From NCBI GenBank assembly GCA_964463285.1, contig CAYXBB010000031.1, positions 1 through 21,080 on the forward strand: a stretch of DNA of 21,080 bases, written 5' to 3'. The number at the start of each line of letters is the position of its first letter. Position 1 is the stretch's first letter. Below the pieces are notes generated by a model, which searched no databases, had not been told where the DNA came from, and saw only the letters and a program-made list of their open reading frames with translations. A program made the translations under genes and the position numbers. This DNA comes from JAAZLS01 sp964463285. Its GTDB lineage: Bacteria; Bacillota; Dethiobacteria; DTU022. This document shows positions 6,868-15,283 of this stretch, in pieces.

Positions 6868-9771
6868 ATGAACCCCGGCAACACTGTCCGTAGTACTAAC
6901 TACCCCTCCCTAGGCCCCGGCCTGGTTATTACCACGAAAACCATTTTTGGCCGGGAGTATGCGGATGTTTTTTTTGAAAAAACCAAGGAGAAACTAACTG
7001 TCCCCGTTGATGACCTGGTAGTTTGTGATCCACCCGATATTAAACTACAGAAGGGTATTTATAGCAGTGCCGGCCGGTTTCTCTTGCGTTTGCTATTAGA
7101 AAAGATCCACGCTCAAAAAAGCAGGGCGGAGTTGCAGACCGTTGGCGGCTTCAAAATTATTCCCCTTCCCCATCAGCTGTTGGCAGTTGATTTTGTATTA
7201 AACCGGTTTAAACCGCGGGCCTTAATTGCTGATGAAGTGGGATTGGGGAAAACTATCGAGGCAGCCTTAATCTATGAGGAGATGAAAGCCCGGGGTATAG
7301 CTGGCCGGGCGTTAATCATTGCTCCTTCGGGCCTCTGTCTGCAGTGGCAGGAAGAGCTGAGATCCAGGTTCTTTGAGGAGTTCCCTGTTTATGACCGGGA
7401 TACGGTGCTGGCCCTTAAACGACTAGATGGTGAAAATAGCAATGTATGGATGCTCTCCGAGGGAATTATAACCTCCATTGATTTTATTAAACCGCGAAAG
7501 ATCCACGAGGGATTAAATGAGCGGCTCGCTGCCCAGAGGAAATGGCATAATGAACATATTTTTGAGGCGGCGGTTAAGGCCGGTTTTGATGTGGTCATTA
7601 TTGATGAGGCCCATAAGCTAACTAAGGATATGTCCGGTGAAGAGACCGCCCGCTACAAGGTGGGCAAGGCCTTTGCGGAGGCGGTGCCGGTCCTGCTGTT
7701 GCTTACCGCTACTCCCCATCAGGGTGATTCAGCTAAATTCAAGAATCTGCTAAATTTGATTGACCCCTTGCTTTTTTACACCGAGGATGATCTTGCACCG
7801 GAAAATGTAAGAAAAGTTACGGTGCGGCACAATAAGCGGGCCGCAGTTGATATGCAGGGGAGGCGTATTTTTAAACAGCGCATTACCTCTCTTTACCCGA
7901 TTAAGAGAGAGACTCTCGGGGATAAAATTGAGCTGGAACTATATGAGGCGGTAACCGATTATGTGAGGGAATTTTACAATTTAGCTTTTCAAGAGAATGA
8001 TCGGACTATGATGTTCCTGCTTTTAATTTATCAACGGATGGTTAGCAGCAGTTCGCGGGCGATTTTTGTCTCCCTTTCCCGCCGTTTGGAATTGTTACTG
8101 GCCCGCCGGCGTGAAGTAGTGGAGAGTTTAGATAAGACGGAGGCTGAGGAGGAGGAATTTAGCCTAGAACAGCTAGAGGAGTTAACTGCGGAGGAACAGC
8201 TGATTCGGCTGGAAGAGCATGCCCGGGGCGAAAAAAGGCGGCTTTATGATTTGGGAAAAGAAATTAGATATCTGCAGCGGTGTGTTGAACTGGCCAGGAA
8301 AGCTACTCTGGGCCGGAATGATGCCAAGTTTTTGGAACTGTTGAAAGTGATCGATGAATTTCAGGCGCGGGAAAATGATCTGCAGCTTAAATTCATTATT
8401 TTTACTGAGTTTGTTGAGACCCAGTACTACCTGAATGAATCTTTGCAGCACTTAGGTTACACCACGGCGATGATTAACGGACGCATGTCCCCATCTGAGA
8501 AACTGAGGCAAAAAAATCTTTTTCAAGAAGAGGCCCAGTTTCTTATCTCTACCGATGCGGGAGGAGAGGGGATCAACCTGCAATTTTGCCGGGTGATGAT
8601 AAATTATGATTTGCCTTGGAACCCGATGCGGCTGGAGCAGCGCATCGGCCGTATTGATCGGATTGGTCAGAAATATGATGTGAAGATTATAAATTTCCAA
8701 CTGATTGATACTGTTGAACAGTACGTGCGGGAGGTAATCGAAAAGAAGTTATATACTGTCCAAAAGGAATTTCAGGACGGAGAAGATAAACTAGCCGACA
8801 TTCTCAGCACCCTAGAGGACGAATTTAGCTTTGAAAACATATATATTGATGCGGTGCTTAAGCGACAAGAGGAGGCAGCGGAGTTGGAAACGCTGGCCCA
8901 GGAAATTTATCAGCGAGCGGAAGAAATTATCAGAGGGGGCCAGCTGCTTATCCCTTTCACAGAACTGAAAGGCAGGGCTAGCTTGGATAGGCAGGATCTG
9001 TTGCGGCACCGCGAACAGGTTCGGCATCTATTGGAGGGCTACCTGCAGGTAGAAGGGCGTCAGCTATTTTCTTACCGGGAAAAAATTGAAACTTATTATT
9101 TTAATGACCCCGCGACCGGAAAGCGGTTTTCCAATGTAGTTTTTGATCCTCATCACGGGGTTGATGAGGAAAAACATTCACTGTTTAGTCTAAGCCATCC
9201 TTACATGGGACAATTGGTAAAACAGCTGGGAGAAGAACTTGCTGATGATATTACAGCAAAATTGTTAGTAAAAGAGAAAAGGTTTGCCGGGGAGAAGGGG
9301 TATTTGGCGATTTACCGGCTGGAGTTAACTAATAATATTGATCCTCCACAAAAACATATCATACCCTGTTTTTTAGGTACAGGCGGCGAGAAAAAGAAAC
9401 GTATTAGCCGTTGGTTTGCCGGGGTCGATCAGTTTAAAGCGGAGGAGCTGGAGATAGGGAAGTCTCCTTCTGATCCGGATACCTTAAGTCGCCAGGCCGA
9501 TACTATGGCTGAAGAATGGGCCGGCGAATTATTCTATGAATTATCGGCAACCATAGGAGGGAAAATTCAAGAGGAAGAAGAGAAAACAGAGAAATATTAT
9601 GAGGATAAAAAGGAATCGATACGCCGGGTGGTGATAGATAATATCAGGGAGGCCCGGATGAAAGAGCTGGAAAAGGAAAAGCACGAGAAATTAAACGAGC
9701 TGGACCGGCGGCGCCTCCTAATACCCTCCCTGGTGCTTTTACAAATCGCCTATGTGGAGTTTGAATCATGA
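6868..9771 (+). CDS. brxHII: BREX type 3 SNF2/DEAD-like helicase BrxHII
   Basis: A 967-residue superfamily 2 ATPase of the RapA/SNF2 type. Helicase motifs, numbered from the ATG at 6868: DEVGLGKT at 122-129 (Walker A), DEAH at 246-249 (Walker B), TATPH at 280-284 (motif III), STDAGGEG in the second RecA-like lobe, and QRIGRIDRIGQ at 591-601 (arginine-finger motif VI). Charged helical, coiled-coil-like segments follow, including an E/K-rich stretch near the C-terminus. All ATPase motifs are intact. I prefer ATG 6868 over a TTG 18 bases upstream because GGAAGG sits seven bases before the ATG and the TTG has no site. DrmD of DISARM is a related helicase, but the neighbouring pglZ and brxA genes indicate BREX. 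It likely moves along or remodels DNA during phage exclusion. The stop overlaps the pglZ start. Confidence 0.87.
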   Translation: MNPGNTVRSTNYPSLGPGLVITTKTIFGREYADVFFEKTKEKLTVPVDDLVVCDPPDIKLQKGIYSSAGRFLLRLLLEKIHAQKSRAELQTVGGFKIIPLPHQLLAVDFVLNRFKPRALIADEVGLGKTIEAALIYEEMKARGIAGRALIIAPSGLCLQWQEELRSRFFEEFPVYDRDTVLALKRLDGENSNVWMLSEGIITSIDFIKPRKIHEGLNERLAAQRKWHNEHIFEAAVKAGFDVVIIDEAHKLTKDMSGEETARYKVGKAFAEAVPVLLLLTATPHQGDSAKFKNLLNLIDPLLFYTEDDLAPENVRKVTVRHNKRAAVDMQGRRIFKQRITSLYPIKRETLGDKIELELYEAVTDYVREFYNLAFQENDRTMMFLLLIYQRMVSSSSRAIFVSLSRRLELLLARRREVVESLDKTEAEEEEFSLEQLEELTAEEQLIRLEEHARGEKRRLYDLGKEIRYLQRCVELARKATLGRNDAKFLELLKVIDEFQARENDLQLKFIIFTEFVETQYYLNESLQHLGYTTAMINGRMSPSEKLRQKNLFQEEAQFLISTDAGGEGINLQFCRVMINYDLPWNPMRLEQRIGRIDRIGQKYDVKIINFQLIDTVEQYVREVIEKKLYTVQKEFQDGEDKLADILSTLEDEFSFENIYIDAVLKRQEEAAELETLAQEIYQRAEEIIRGGQLLIPFTELKGRASLDRQDLLRHREQVRHLLEGYLQVEGRQLFSYREKIETYYFNDPATGKRFSNVVFDPHHGVDEEKHSLFSLSHPYMGQLVKQLGEELADDITAKLLVKEKRFAGEKGYLAIYRLELTNNIDPPQKHIIPCFLGTGGEKKKRISRWFAGVDQFKAEELEIGKSPSDPDTLSRQADTMAEEWAGELFYELSATIGGKIQEEEEKTEKYYEDKKESIRRVVIDNIREARMKELEKEKHEKLNELDRRRLLIPSLVLLQIAYVEFES

Positions 9772-11624
9772 CACAGCATTGGTACGAACCGCTAATAACT
9801 AAAATTGAAGAGACTTACAGCGACCTGATAATAGTGGTTGATAAGGATCTCCTGGGACAGGATGCTAATATCCGCCGGGCTTTGAGGAAACGCTTTGCTT
9901 TACATGATTTTCAGGATGAGCTTTCCCTGCGTGCTTTTCTTGATGGACAAGAAGAGTGGCGGCGGACAGTTGTTTTTAAACCGCCGGGTGCTATTTATAT
10001 CCCTTTTGATCTAGATAGTTCGGCCTGTACAGTTACCTGGCGATTAAAAGAGCTCTTTCCCCGGTTAGAGACGGCTGTATTGAAAGAATTTTCCTCCAGC
10101 CATTACCAGAAAGTTTATGACCTTTACCAGGCGGTGAAGGGTTCATTAGCTGAAGCCGGCCCTGTTGAAACGCTACACCTGATATCTCAATGGCTTTTTG
10201 GGATTAGCCTGGCCGAGGTCGATAATCCTCAAAGTGGAGTGGCACTGTTGGCCACTATTTATCGGGAGGAGGAAACTTTGTCCCCTACCCTGCGTCGTTA
10301 TTTAGAAGGCAAACCGCCTGGGTTACCCGGAAAGAAGTGGACAAGCCGTGATTCTTTTTACCATTGGCTTTCCGGTCAATGGAAAGTTTACCTCTCGGGA
10401 TTTTCGGAGGGGGGGAAGGCCGCCCTGGTGGATTTTGCTAAACCGCCGCTCAAGGAGCTAGCTTCTACCCTGTTTATAGAAGGACACTTAGAGACCTGTC
10501 CAAAGCCGGAATATAAAGATTTTCCCCAGCTGTTAACAGATAATCCCTGGATGCAGGTAGGCTTAGTTATGGAAAAAAGCCCTTCAGTGGTGGAAGAATG
10601 CCACATATTGTTTGAGGAAATAAAGGGGCTCTTATCCGGTGATGGGGTGAATTGGCCGGAATTCGCTTTCCTCTGGGGCCATTGTAACTACTTAAAAGAT
10701 ATGGAAGAAGTTAAGCTTCCGGGTTATGATCAGGTTGACAATGAGATTAGCAGATTGCTTGAAATATATATCAAAAACCACTACAACGAACTTTTTTACC
10801 GCAGCTACCAGGAGCATCCGGTGACAATAGATCAGGTCATGCATTTCTTGGGCAATTGCCCAGGGGATCGCAAGGCCTTGATATGTATGGATGGAATGGG
10901 TTTTCAGGAATGGTTCTCCCTCCGGAAATACCTATCGAGCCATGGTTTAAATAATTTTAAAGAGCGTGCTATTTTTGCCCTTCTGCCGACGATTACCTCC
11001 GTGTCCCGACAAGCTCTCTTCTGTGGGCGAAAAGAGAAAGCAAGGCTACTTACAGAAAAAGCAGGTTTTATAAATCATATTGAGGCTTATTGGCGAGAAG
11101 GAAAGACCGTTAGTAAAGAGGTTTTCCTTAATGCGCCTCTGGAATGGAAGACAATTTACGGTGAATATAACTATCTCGGTTTAGTTTTTAATATAGTCGA
11201 TGATATCGCCCATTCCCGACATTTAAACCGGGGTGGAAAAAGGCTATTGCAACTAATGCTCAATACACAGCTTTCGGAATCGAGCTTTGTAGAGGTTATT
11301 AGCAAGTTGCTAAAGTATGGTTACCGGGTCTATTTAACAGCGGACCATGGGATTGTCAGCTGTTTTGGTAACGGTCACCGGGTGGAAAAATATTTAGCAG
11401 ATACCCGGGCCCGGCGGGCTCTGCTTTACCCCAATCGCTTACTAGCTGAAGACTTTGCCCAGGGCAAAGATGTTCTCCTTTACCAACCAAACATCTTAGG
11501 GGATGAAATACTGGTAGTGCCCAGGGGGAGGAAGATGTTTGCTCCCTTGGGGGATAGTGCGGTGACCCATGGCGGTATACATCTAGAAGAGGTAATTATC
11601 CCCTTTGTGGAGGTTTTATCATGA
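9768..11624 (+). CDS. pglZ: BREX type 3 PglZ, alkaline-phosphatase-superfamily protein
   Basis: A 618-residue PglZ, the hallmark protein of BREX. The C-terminal half shows alkaline-phosphatase-fold metal-binding motifs: CMDGMG with D375, TADHG with D526-H527, and a terminal THGG...EEVIIP segment that supplies the last metal-binding histidine. The N-terminal 350 residues are a family-specific region that I cannot divide further. No signal peptide or membrane segment is visible, so it is cytoplasmic. In BREX, PglZ is required for defence and for methylation together with PglX. The start overlaps the helicase stop as ATGA (9768-9771) and its own stop overlaps the brxA start in the same way, so the three proteins are probably made by coupled translation. 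Confidence 0.9.
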   Translation: MTQHWYEPLITKIEETYSDLIIVVDKDLLGQDANIRRALRKRFALHDFQDELSLRAFLDGQEEWRRTVVFKPPGAIYIPFDLDSSACTVTWRLKELFPRLETAVLKEFSSSHYQKVYDLYQAVKGSLAEAGPVETLHLISQWLFGISLAEVDNPQSGVALLATIYREEETLSPTLRRYLEGKPPGLPGKKWTSRDSFYHWLSGQWKVYLSGFSEGGKAALVDFAKPPLKELASTLFIEGHLETCPKPEYKDFPQLLTDNPWMQVGLVMEKSPSVVEECHILFEEIKGLLSGDGVNWPEFAFLWGHCNYLKDMEEVKLPGYDQVDNEISRLLEIYIKNHYNELFYRSYQEHPVTIDQVMHFLGNCPGDRKALICMDGMGFQEWFSLRKYLSSHGLNNFKERAIFALLPTITSVSRQALFCGRKEKARLLTEKAGFINHIEAYWREGKTVSKEVFLNAPLEWKTIYGEYNYLGLVFNIVDDIAHSRHLNRGGKRLLQLMLNTQLSESSFVEVISKLLKYGYRVYLTADHGIVSCFGNGHRVEKYLADTRARRALLYPNRLLAEDFAQGKDVLLYQPNILGDEILVVPRGRKMFAPLGDSAVTHGGIHLEEVIIPFVEVLS

Positions 11625-12325
11625 TTGGATTTGACCGCCCTATAAAGCCCCGCTGGATTTATGAAACGCTGTTGCTAGCTGAGCCGGGGCAAAGATTATC
11701 TGAACTAAATGAGCCCTTTGAAAAAATCGCCCGAGAGTTAACCGGTAAAGAGGGAAAACGGAAAGTGCGCACAGTTATTTTCCGCTATTTCCTAAGGGAT
11801 CCTGAAAACCGGTCCCGGGTTCGGCAGAAGCTACCTTTAAAAGAGCTCAGTCATAAAGAAAATTATGAGTTTATGCGGCCCATCTATCTATTTTATTTAG
11901 TGGGTAGTTCCTCTATACTTTATAAGATCAGCGGGCATCTTTTTCGGTTATATGGGTTTGAAAAACCGGTTAATACTGCCTTTCTGCGAAAGAAAATGAC
12001 AGGCAAATACGGTGACCGGGATGTGGTTAAAAGATCGGTGCGCTCTTTTCTGAAGACCTTAACCTATTTTGGGATTACGGAATCAAAAAATGGTCTAACA
12101 AGGTTGACACGCCCGCTGCCAGTGGATAAAGAGCAGCTATGCATTATTTTGCAAGTTTACGCAAATGAAATATTACAAACCCCACAAATATCTCTGCGTC
12201 AGCTCGATTCTCCGTTATTTCAATTTTTCTCCTTTCCCGATGTTAAGGATGTCGCCCAGGATTATAACGGTCACCTTTGGGATTACCAGCACCGGATGCG
12301 GGAGGATTTTTTGGTGGTGTATTAA
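11621..12325 (+). CDS. brxA: BREX protein BrxA (DUF1819 family)
   Basis: A 234-residue protein resembling BrxA/DUF1819, a small DNA-binding BREX component with winged-helix-like folds. Visible features are a hydrophobic FYLVGSSSILYKI stretch at about residues 90-105, too polar around it to be a membrane span, and a basic GDRDVVKRSVRSFL helix in the middle. Length matches the family (about 200-240). It starts by ATGA overlap with pglZ and ends the operon. I see no strong terminator after it, only a weak AGCC/GGCT pairing just beyond the stop. In type 3 clusters brxA is the usual last gene, which supports the call. Confidence 0.82.
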   Translation: MIGFDRPIKPRWIYETLLLAEPGQRLSELNEPFEKIARELTGKEGKRKVRTVIFRYFLRDPENRSRVRQKLPLKELSHKENYEFMRPIYLFYLVGSSSILYKISGHLFRLYGFEKPVNTAFLRKKMTGKYGDRDVVKRSVRSFLKTLTYFGITESKNGLTRLTRPLPVDKEQLCIILQVYANEILQTPQISLRQLDSPLFQFFSFPDVKDVAQDYNGHLWDYQHRMREDFLVVY

Positions 12326-12428
12326 AAAGAGCCTATTGCTTGGTGGCTTAAATCAATTACATAATATGTGTTTCCAGCCTGCAGGGGCCCACAACGCAGA
12401 AATAGGGTGCGTTATAATAAATAAGTAT

Positions 12429-12440
12429 TACTTATAAGTA
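12429..12440. promoter_or_regulatory. Perfect 12-base palindrome, operator candidate for the TAC operon
   Basis: TACTTATAAGTA reads the same on both strands. It lies 20 bases upstream of the predicted -35 box of the TAC operon. An ACTTAT half-site recurs at 12471-12476, inside the promoter spacer. XRE antitoxins usually bind such palindromes to repress their own operon. Confidence 0.45.
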
Positions 12441-12459
12441 GTATTTCTCATTAATAGTG

Positions 12460-12488
12460 TTGTAAATATAACTTATGGGTAATATAAT
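12460..12488 (+). promoter_or_regulatory. Predicted sigma-A promoter of the TAC operon
   Basis: TTGTAA at 12460-12465, a 17-base spacer, then a consensus TATAAT at 12483-12488. The toxin ATG lies 18 bases after the -10 box, with GGTGAGG (12492-12498) as the ribosome binding site, so the leader is very short. Confidence 0.5.
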
Positions 12489-12505
12489 GATGGTGAGGGC
12501 TTCTT

Positions 12506-12928
12506 ATGTTTATTGGTGATAATATATATTACCCCTTGGAATTTAGAAGCTCTTTTATTAAGGAACACCCCGAATATGAAGGGGATTTAAAAAAAATACT
12601 TGAAAGAAGTGGCTTTAAAGATAGATTTTGTGGTTTATACAAACAAAGGCTAAGGTTTCTAGAAGAATACCGTGGGTCTTGTACAAATAGAAGAGCCTGG
12701 TTTGAGCTTTTAAAATATGTTAATGAAGAAATCTATGTAATTAAATTTAAATCCGAAAAGAATATTAGAATCCTTTTTAGTTTTGTCGAATATTTTAAGG
12801 TTAAATATGCCGTATTGCTTTATCCGTTTGAAGAAAAGGAAAGCAAAAAAAGGAAAAGCAAGGATTGTTATGATGATGCTATTCTTATTGCGCTTAGGAG
12901 ACTAAAGGAGGTTTTATCCGATGCTTGA
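12506..12928 (+). CDS. higB: RelE/HigB-like toxin of a TAC module
   Basis: A 140-residue basic protein. The second half follows the RelE/HigB ribosome-dependent mRNase pattern: a WFELLKYVNEEIYVIKFK strand pair, then RILFSF, YAVLLYPFEEKESKK and a C-terminal DDAILIALRRL helix, matching the usual 'leads-to-basic-loop-then-helix' layout of the fold. The N-terminal 60 residues, with a GLYKQRLRFLEEY helix, are longer than in the smallest members. It has its own promoter and ribosome binding site and overlaps the antitoxin gene by eight bases. Toxin first is the order of HigBA-type systems. Activity is inferred from the family; no catalytic residue can be assigned with certainty. Confidence 0.68.
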   Translation: MFIGDNIYYPLEFRSSFIKEHPEYEGDLKKILERSGFKDRFCGLYKQRLRFLEEYRGSCTNRRAWFELLKYVNEEIYVIKFKSEKNIRILFSFVEYFKVKYAVLLYPFEEKESKKRKSKDCYDDAILIALRRLKEVLSDA

Positions 12929-13283
12929 TATCCGCAGTTTGCCGGACGCCTGGGATGCTTTTTATGAACTTGTTGGTGAGGAAGGCAGTAAGAACGATGA
13001 TCTGTACGATATCTATTACAGGATATCTACTACCATCTTTGACTACAGGATAAAAAAGAAGCTGACACAAAAACAGCTGGCTCAGAGATTAGAGGTAACC
13101 CAAGCCATGGTTTCTAAGCTGGAAAGTGGTGATTATAATTATTCTGTAGAGCAGCTGTGGAAAATTTCCCAGAAGCTTGGTTTAAAATTAGAAATATCAC
13201 TTGAGGAAAAAGGGGAAGAAATTCTGGTGCGGACGGAAGAGCAAGCAGAGGTTATTGAGTATCCTGGAATGGTGGTGGGTTAA
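12921..13283 (+). CDS. higA: XRE-family antitoxin (HigA-like) with C-terminal tail
   Basis: A 120-residue protein with a helix-turn-helix at about residues 38-92 (KKKLTQKQLAQRLEVTQAMVSKLESG is the core, given here by position 45-70). It would bind the toxin and repress the operon. The last 28 residues (93-120) extend beyond the HTH domain, are acidic then hydrophobic, and end in EYPGMVVG. In TAC systems such a tail is the chaperone-addiction segment that makes the antitoxin depend on a SecB-like chaperone, whose gene follows here. Start: AAAGGAGG at 12904-12911, nine bases before the ATG. Its stop shares one base with the next start (TAATG). Confidence 0.75.
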   Translation: MLDIRSLPDAWDAFYELVGEEGSKNDDLYDIYYRISTTIFDYRIKKKLTQKQLAQRLEVTQAMVSKLESGDYNYSVEQLWKISQKLGLKLEISLEEKGEEILVRTEEQAEVIEYPGMVVG

Positions 13284-13732
13284 TGAAAGATAAGGTTGTT
13301 CTCTCAAAGTTTATATTTATCGGTAACCGGATTAGCTCTTTTAAACTGGAAACCCGTCAAATTGAAATAAAAAAACAGAAGGCCAATGTTTCATTTGATT
13401 TTGATTACAATGTTAAAGGTGTTCAACAACACGAAAACAGGTTGCTTGGAGTTATCGAGTTTATTGTTAAGGTCAAAGCCAAGGTAAAAAGAAGAATGCT
13501 GTTTAAAGTCGAACTGGTTATGGAAGGGGCCTTTGGTATTGAATCAGGCCATTTCACCGATGAAAAATTTTATGAAATGCTTGAAATCAATGGTCTGGTT
13601 ACACTTTCACAGATATCCCGGGCCTATATTTTAAGTGTGACTGCTCAATCCGGGATTAATCCCCCTGTAAGGATTCCAATGATAAATATCAATAAGTTAA
13701 GAGAGATGAAAGAACAGGGTGAAAAAATATAG
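13283..13732 (+). CDS. SecB-like chaperone of a TAC module
   Basis: A 149-residue protein with the layout of SecB: alternating beta strands (ANVSFDFDYNVKG, LFKVELVMEGAFGI), then a helix containing SQISRAYILSVTAQSG, then the terminal NPPVRIPMININKL, which matches the SecB signature region before its last helix. General SecB is mostly a proteobacterial export chaperone. In Bacillota, solitary SecB-like genes placed after a higBA pair are typical of toxin-antitoxin-chaperone systems, where the chaperone folds and protects the antitoxin. TAATG coupling to higA supports a single operon. The gene order toxin, antitoxin, chaperone equals that of the Mycobacterium tuberculosis HigB1-HigA1-Rv1957 system. 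Confidence 0.75.
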   Translation: MKDKVVLSKFIFIGNRISSFKLETRQIEIKKQKANVSFDFDYNVKGVQQHENRLLGVIEFIVKVKAKVKRRMLFKVELVMEGAFGIESGHFTDEKFYEMLEINGLVTLSQISRAYILSVTAQSGINPPVRIPMININKLREMKEQGEKI

Positions 13733-13958
13733 AGTTGTTGTTGATAGCAAATGCGGTTGTTAAGCGGGTTAACCTTTGTTTGTTGATAATTCCAGACGAG
13801 ATAGATTGTCTAACTTAAGGCAAAATCATCTTTGATTATCTCTTCCAAATAGTGACCAGGAATGCTGTTTCTAAATGACTATTGACAGAGGCAAAGCAGC
13901 GTAAACAAGTTGTACGAATTAATTTGGCAATAGTTTTTATCGGGATATCGATAAAATA

Positions 13959-13986
13959 TTGAAAGCACTTTGGTAATAACTATATA
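13959..13986 (+). promoter_or_regulatory. Possible promoter of the decayed rhuM gene
   Basis: TTGAAA at 13959-13964, a 16-base spacer, then TATATA at 13981-13986, ahead of the rhuM remnant. The rest of 13733-14021 holds no gene that I can support. Confidence 0.3.
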
Positions 13987-14021
13987 GGGAGATCAGCGGG
14001 AATAGGGGATGATTGGTTATT

Positions 14022-14947
14022 ATGAAATATGATAATCTGAAATCATCATCTATCAGATTGAAGACGGGGCCACGAAGATTGATGTTCGGATGGTGGATGA
14101 AATCGTTTGGCTGACGCAGGCACAGATGGCTGAACTTTTATAGACAACAAAGCAAAATGTGAGCCTTCATATAAATAATGCTATTAGAGAAGGAGAGATA
14201 AAGCGATCGGCAACTGTCAAGGAATACTTGACAGTTCAAATGGAAGACGAACGTCAGATTTCAAGAAGCGTTAAGCACTACAACTTGGATGTGATTATCT
14301 CTGTCGGCTATCGGGTGAAATCGCTTCGGGGGGACCCAATTCAGGCGATGGGCTTTGGAAGTCCTGCGTGAATACCTTATCAAGGGTTTCTCCATGAATG
14401 ATGATTTGTTGAAAAAAGCAGGCGGGGGTGGATACTGGCATGAACTCTTGGAACGTATTCGCGACATTCGCTCCAGTGAAAGGTTTTCTACAGGCAGGTT
14501 CTTGATCTTTATGCTACCAGTGTGGATTATGATCCGCGCGCGCCCGAATCGGTGGAGTTTTTCAAAATTGTACAGAACAAGATTCACTTTGCAGCACATG
14601 GGCATACGGCAGCTGAAATTATTGCTCAAAGGGCCAATGCAAAACTTCCTTACATGGGCCTGACCGTCTTTTCAGGCGAACAACCAGCTAAAAGTGAAAT
14701 TGGCATTGCCAAAAATTATTTGAATGAAGAGGAGCTTACTACGCTGAATCGCATGGTCTCTGCTTATTTTGACCTGGCAGAACTGCGGGCCATGGCGGCT
14801 TTAGAAAAAGCAAGGGCGGAATATGATAAATACCGTAAAAAAATTATTAACCAGCATTCTCCGGTTGAACGGAGGTACCTAGCCAGCATAAAAGATACAC
14901 AAAAAAAAATTAAAGAGCAAACACAGACAGAAAGGGGAAGACAATAA
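14022..14947 (+). pseudogene. rhuM: RhuM-family (virulence RhuM / KilA-N-like HTH) gene, inactivated
   Basis: Joining fragments from different frames gives a near full-length RhuM protein: an N-terminal IIIYQ.EDGATKIDVRM and WLTQAQMAELL segment, then QNVSLHINNAIREGEI (helix-turn-helix region), YNLDVIISVGYRVKS, then WHELLERIRDIRSSE, and an intact last part, VDYDPRAPESVEFFKIVQNKIHFAAHG onward to the stop at 14945. Lesions: a frame change near 14035 (probably one lost T before CTGAAATC), an in-frame TAG at 14141-14143 where CAG is expected, a frame change near 14330 and another near 14480. Four independent lesions rule out a single sequencing error. RhuM genes often sit in genomic islands and beside restriction systems; their function is poorly known. 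Confidence 0.8.
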
Positions 14948-15283
14948 CAGCGAATAAATTAATTGTCGGTGAGTGACGAATATATACAATGCTCCCGCCC
15001 TGGCGTGTTATAAAACGGGTTCTGGGTAAAACATAAAGAACTAGGCACCAGAATACCCCGGACATCTCTTGGTCTTGCACCTTCGGGAAGAGCGATAGCC
15101 AGGCTCTAACCGGATCAGCCTATCGGGAATTTTTTATCGGCGGTTCTATAGGGAAAAGCTGTGTCCCCGCCGAAAATCCGTTTATCTAAAATAATTTGTC
15201 TATACTCCGTTGCCCGGACCTAGCGCACTATTTCATCGAAATCCCCAGCCTAGCGCGAAATGGTCTATCTCCTCCCATTTATC
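14948..15283. other. Intergenic stretch between rhuM remnant and HigBA pair
   Basis: No gene is supported here. Two structures are visible: an inverted repeat TCGGCGG (15137-15143) and CCGCCGA (15167-15173) with a 23-base loop, and the octamer CCTAGCGC repeated at 15219-15226 and 15249-15256. The convergent layout (rhuM +, HigBA -) means the stretch may hold terminators, but neither repeat is followed by a clear T-run. Confidence 0.4.

Noticed and set aside
6868..9771. The helicase could be DrmD and the cluster a DISARM system.
   Set aside because: PglZ and BrxA-like genes follow with overlapping junctions and no DrmA/DrmB/DrmC-type gene is visible, so BREX explains the set better.
12165..12437. 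Open frame of 90 codons overlapping the end of brxA and running into the following gap.
   Set aside because: It overlaps brxA in another frame, has no ribosome binding site and its protein looks like random translation.
15137..15173. TCGGCGG...CCGCCGA inverted repeat as the end of an insertion sequence.
   Set aside because: Arms are only seven bases, no target duplication or transposase remnant is visible nearby.
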